Shown: positions 61,875-64,000 of the stretch, one piece after another
Position numbering within the stretch: position 1 is the first letter of the stretch
Layout: the number at the start of each line of letters is the position of its first letter
Assembly: GCF_000307855.1 (NCBI RefSeq)
Contig: NZ_AJLR01000038.1
Coordinates: 1 to 64,000 of the forward strand
Direction: 5' to 3'
DNA length: 64,000 bases
Origin: Schinkia azotoformans LMG 9581
GTDB taxonomy: Bacteria > Bacillota > Bacilli > Bacillales > Bacillaceae_J
The notes under the pieces: generated by a model
The model's input: only the letters and a program-made list of their open reading frames with translations
The model's database searches: none
What the model was told of the DNA's origin: nothing
Program-made: the position numbers and the translations under genes

Positions 61875-63467
61875 TCACATTTGAACATCGATCAGCGTAA
61901 TTTCACCGTCTCGAGATAGAGCATCCTTCAATACTTGTTCAAACTCATCCAACTGGGTAGGTCTTACCCCTTTTACGCCAAAGCTTTCAGCAAGCTGAAC
62001 AAAGTCAGGGTTACCAAAGGAAGCACCGTAGCTATGACCGAATTTCTCCACCATCATTTGTTCCTCTAATTTTAACGAACCATTATTTAAAACAATGACA
62101 ATAAACGATAGACCTAATCGTTGGGCGGTCTCTAATTCGGAAATATTCATTAATGCTCCACCATCACCGGTTATACAAATAACAGGTTCGTCCGGACAAG
62201 CTAATTTGGCACCAATGGAACCAGGTATGGCAATTCCCATTGAGGCTAATCCATTTGAGATGATAAGCCGACCAGCCTTTACGGGTTGATATGTACGAGC
62301 AATGGACATCTTGTGGGCTCCTACATCAGAAATTATGGTGGTTTTTTCCGTTGAATTTTTTTCAACAACGGTCAAAATATTCTCGGTCGTTCGTAATTGA
62401 TTTCCTTTTAGATCCAAATTATCTTGATCAATTTGATAAGCTGTCCTAATTTGTTCCTTTAGATTTCCCATTGGAGCCCATGGTTTAGAGTGCATATCCA
62501 GCTTATTAAGCGCCTGTAATGTCTCTTTTAAATCACCAACTAACTCCCCCTTCACAGGATAGTGCTCATCAATTTCAGCTGGCAGAGGATCAATATGCAA
62601 AACAGGGAGCATCTTTTTATTCCAATCCTTAGGGGCACTTTCTACAAAATCAAAACCAACGACAATTAATAAATCAGATTGCCCTATCATTGGTAATACT
62701 TCGTCATTCTTTTTAAAACCAAATGTAAAATAATTAAGCGGATCGTTTTTAGGCAAAATCCCTTTCGCCATAAAGCTATGGATAACGGGTGATTTTAGGT
62801 TTTCAACAAATGTGCAGAGCTCCGCCTCAGCTTCCTGCCTTATCACCCCGTTCCCTACTATGATTAGCGGTCTTTGGCTGTGACCTATCAAAGTACGAGC
62901 ATCCTCTATAGCTTGTGAAATAGGTGTGCTTTTCGGAATAGGTGTTACTACTAATGGCTTGGTTGGAATCATTTGCGAAGCTAAGTTCTCCGGTAATTCA
63001 ATTAAAACTACACCCGGCTTTTCCATTTGTGCTACTCTAAAAGCCTCCCGAATGATTTTTGCGATGGTCTGTGAATCTTTAATTTGAACGCTCCATTTTG
63101 TTGCAGGTTCAAATATTTTTACTATATCTAAATATTGATGGGATTCTTGATGCTGCCTTTCAAGTCCCGCTTGTCCGGTAATGGCTACAACCGGAGAGTG
63201 GTCCAGATTTGCACTTGCTATTCCGGTTAATAGATTGGTGGCACCGGGTCCCAAAGTCGCTAAGCAAACGCCAACTTTTTTCGTTAATCTGCCATAAACA
63301 TCAGCCATAAAAGCGGCCCCTTGTTCATGTCGAACATTTACGAACTGAATTTGTTTGGACTTAGACAATGAATCAATCAGGTCAAGGGTTTCCTTCCCCA
63401 TGATGCCAAACACATACTCAACACCCTCATTTTCTAGGCACTGCACAAGTAAATCGGTCGCTTTCAT
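61875..63467 (-). CDS. thiamine-diphosphate enzyme, acetolactate synthase-like
   Basis: A 530-residue three-domain ThDP enzyme of the acetolactate synthase/pyruvate oxidase family. The catalytic Glu (48) lies in NVRHEQGAAFMADVYGR, followed by ATLGPGATNLLTGIASA. The ThDP/Mg motif near the C-terminus is CITGDGGALMNISELETA, with NNGSLKLEEQ. It would join two pyruvates to give acetolactate and CO2; other 2-oxo acids are possible. It lacks neighbours such as ilvN, ilvC or alsD, so catabolic or side use is as likely as valine synthesis. The ATG follows AAAGGGGAT. The specific subtype (AlsS or other) is not certain. Confidence 0.75.
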   Translation of the reverse strand: MKATDLLVQCLENEGVEYVFGIMGKETLDLIDSLSKSKQIQFVNVRHEQGAAFMADVYGRLTKKVGVCLATLGPGATNLLTGIASANLDHSPVVAITGQAGLERQHQESHQYLDIVKIFEPATKWSVQIKDSQTIAKIIREAFRVAQMEKPGVVLIELPENLASQMIPTKPLVVTPIPKSTPISQAIEDARTLIGHSQRPLIIVGNGVIRQEAEAELCTFVENLKSPVIHSFMAKGILPKNDPLNYFTFGFKKNDEVLPMIGQSDLLIVVGFDFVESAPKDWNKKMLPVLHIDPLPAEIDEHYPVKGELVGDLKETLQALNKLDMHSKPWAPMGNLKEQIRTAYQIDQDNLDLKGNQLRTTENILTVVEKNSTEKTTIISDVGAHKMSIARTYQPVKAGRLIISNGLASMGIAIPGSIGAKLACPDEPVICITGDGGALMNISELETAQRLGLSFIVIVLNNGSLKLEEQMMVEKFGHSYGASFGNPDFVQLAESFGVKGVRPTQLDEFEQVLKDALSRDGEITLIDVQM

Positions 63468-63794
63468 AAATAATCCCCTTTACAAATTACGGTTTTCCTA
63501 TTTTACCCTTTAACTTATTAAAATATTTTAGGATGTGGAGACGTGGCGGGACACTGAGGCGGGTTCATTGTCCCAAGGCGGATCGCGGGGTTGGGTTCTC
63601 TGAGCCATAGGGTCGGGAACTCTGGATCTAACCCTGGTACACAGTTCACGATCCTGCGGTCCAAACCGATCCCTTGACTCAAAACGCTGTAAATTTCTTG
63701 GAAACTGTGGTATAATTAATACATAACATCAATTGAAAATGCAGGTGCAGTATTATTTTTAGAAAGTATTTACAATTGAAGTTTTAGAAAGGTC
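63468..63794. other. intergenic region with repeats and a promoter
   Basis: No gene is seen. 63547-63662 is a cluster of GGTCGGG-family units. An extended -10 TGTGGTATAAT at 63706-63716 precedes the gene entering the right edge by about 80 bp. Confidence 0.45.
63547..63662. repeat. cluster of three or four GGTCGGG-family units
   Basis: Cores GGCGGGTTCATTGTCCCA, GGGTTGGGTTCTCTGAGCC and AGGGTCGGGAACTCTGGATC lie in one direction. An inverted degenerate copy, CAGTTCACGATCCTGCGGTCC, follows. Confidence 0.75.
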
Positions 63795-64000
63795 GTGTTT
63801 ACCTTCATATTTACTTATCTAGAGAAGGACTACGTTGATGAGTTGTTAGATTTAGATAAGAAGGTGTATAACTCTGAGTACCAGGTTAATAAGGAAACAA
63901 CCTTACATCGATTGGACATAAATCCATTAACGGATTTAACAGTTGTCAACAATGACGATTTGGTTGGATATTTAACGGTTTGCCCGGTTGACGATGATAC
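63795..64000 (+). CDS. N-terminal part of a GNAT-like protein, cut by the window edge
   Basis: An open frame runs from a GTG at 63795 to the window end and reads FTFIFTYLEKDYVDELLDLD, then VVNNDDLVGYLTVCPVDDDT. The beginning resembles a GNAT-type N-acetyltransferase (strand, helix, then substrate-side loop), but too little is present to be sure. The GTG has AGAAAGG only 2 bases before it, which is close; a TTG later in the frame is possible. An extended -10 lies about 80 bp upstream. Confidence 0.45.
   Translation, partial: MFTFIFTYLEKDYVDELLDLDKKVYNSEYQVNKETTLHRLDINPLTDLTVVNNDDLVGYLTVCPVDDD

Overview
The window reads as chromosome of a low-GC, Gram-positive, endospore-lineage bacterium of the Bacillaceae. 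The degS-degU pair, yvyE, a TagV/LytR-type ligase, a TagO/WecA-type transferase, ywpF, a SWIM/SNF2 helicase pair, AGGAGG-type ribosome binding sites and frequent GTG/TTG starts all fit that group. A lipoprotein copper nitrite reductase behind an Fnr-type box suggests a facultative denitrifier. A species name cannot be given from sequence alone.

Layout. 0-6.4 kb: a decayed gene, a self-regulated TetR/hydrolase pair, a Cu-amine-oxidase-domain lipoprotein and degS-degU. 6.6-21.7 kb: an envelope block of yvyE, an LCP ligase, an SH3/amidase, csaB (pyruvylation of the secondary cell wall polysaccharide, the anchor for SLH domains), a DUF5693 membrane protein, a TagO/WecA transferase, a flippase, a TagA/WecG glycosyltransferase, an SLH-anchored phosphodiester glycosidase and a YdcF protein. 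22-24.5 kb: an RND efflux system broken by a deletion that joins its adaptor and pump genes out of frame. 25-30 kb: SWIM protein plus SNF2 helicase. 30.5-37.6 kb: nirK, a short SSB, ywpF, unknown small genes, dprA and comM. 37.8-53.7 kb: the S-layer core, with an SLH glucosaminidase, an SLH S41 protease, cysC-sat, a 995-residue SLH surface protein, secA2, slaP and a DUF4127 protein. 53.8-64 kb: azoreductase, divergent c-di-GMP synthase and HD-GYP genes, an FAD lipoprotein with an SLH-like tail, a SEC-C protein, a repeat-containing secreted protein, an acetolactate synthase-like enzyme and the start of an acetyltransferase-like gene.

How it fits together. The TagO-type transferase, TagA-type glycosyltransferase and flippase would build and export a wall polysaccharide, the LCP ligase would attach it, and CsaB would pyruvylate it so that SLH proteins can bind. 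SecA2 and SlaP would export the surface protein. Several SLH proteins in the window carry enzymes that would then sit on the same layer.

The most unusual non-coding signal is a family of intergenic stem-loops between about 13.8 and 63.7 kb. They have a conserved GGTCGGG-AA/TT loop, and their stem bases change in compensating pairs. Three intergenic tandem arrays share a 52-bp period; two of them clearly form a hairpin per unit. There is also a MITE-like family with one long and two shortened copies, and a structured leader ending in a terminator just upstream of an unknown gene at 34.3 kb.
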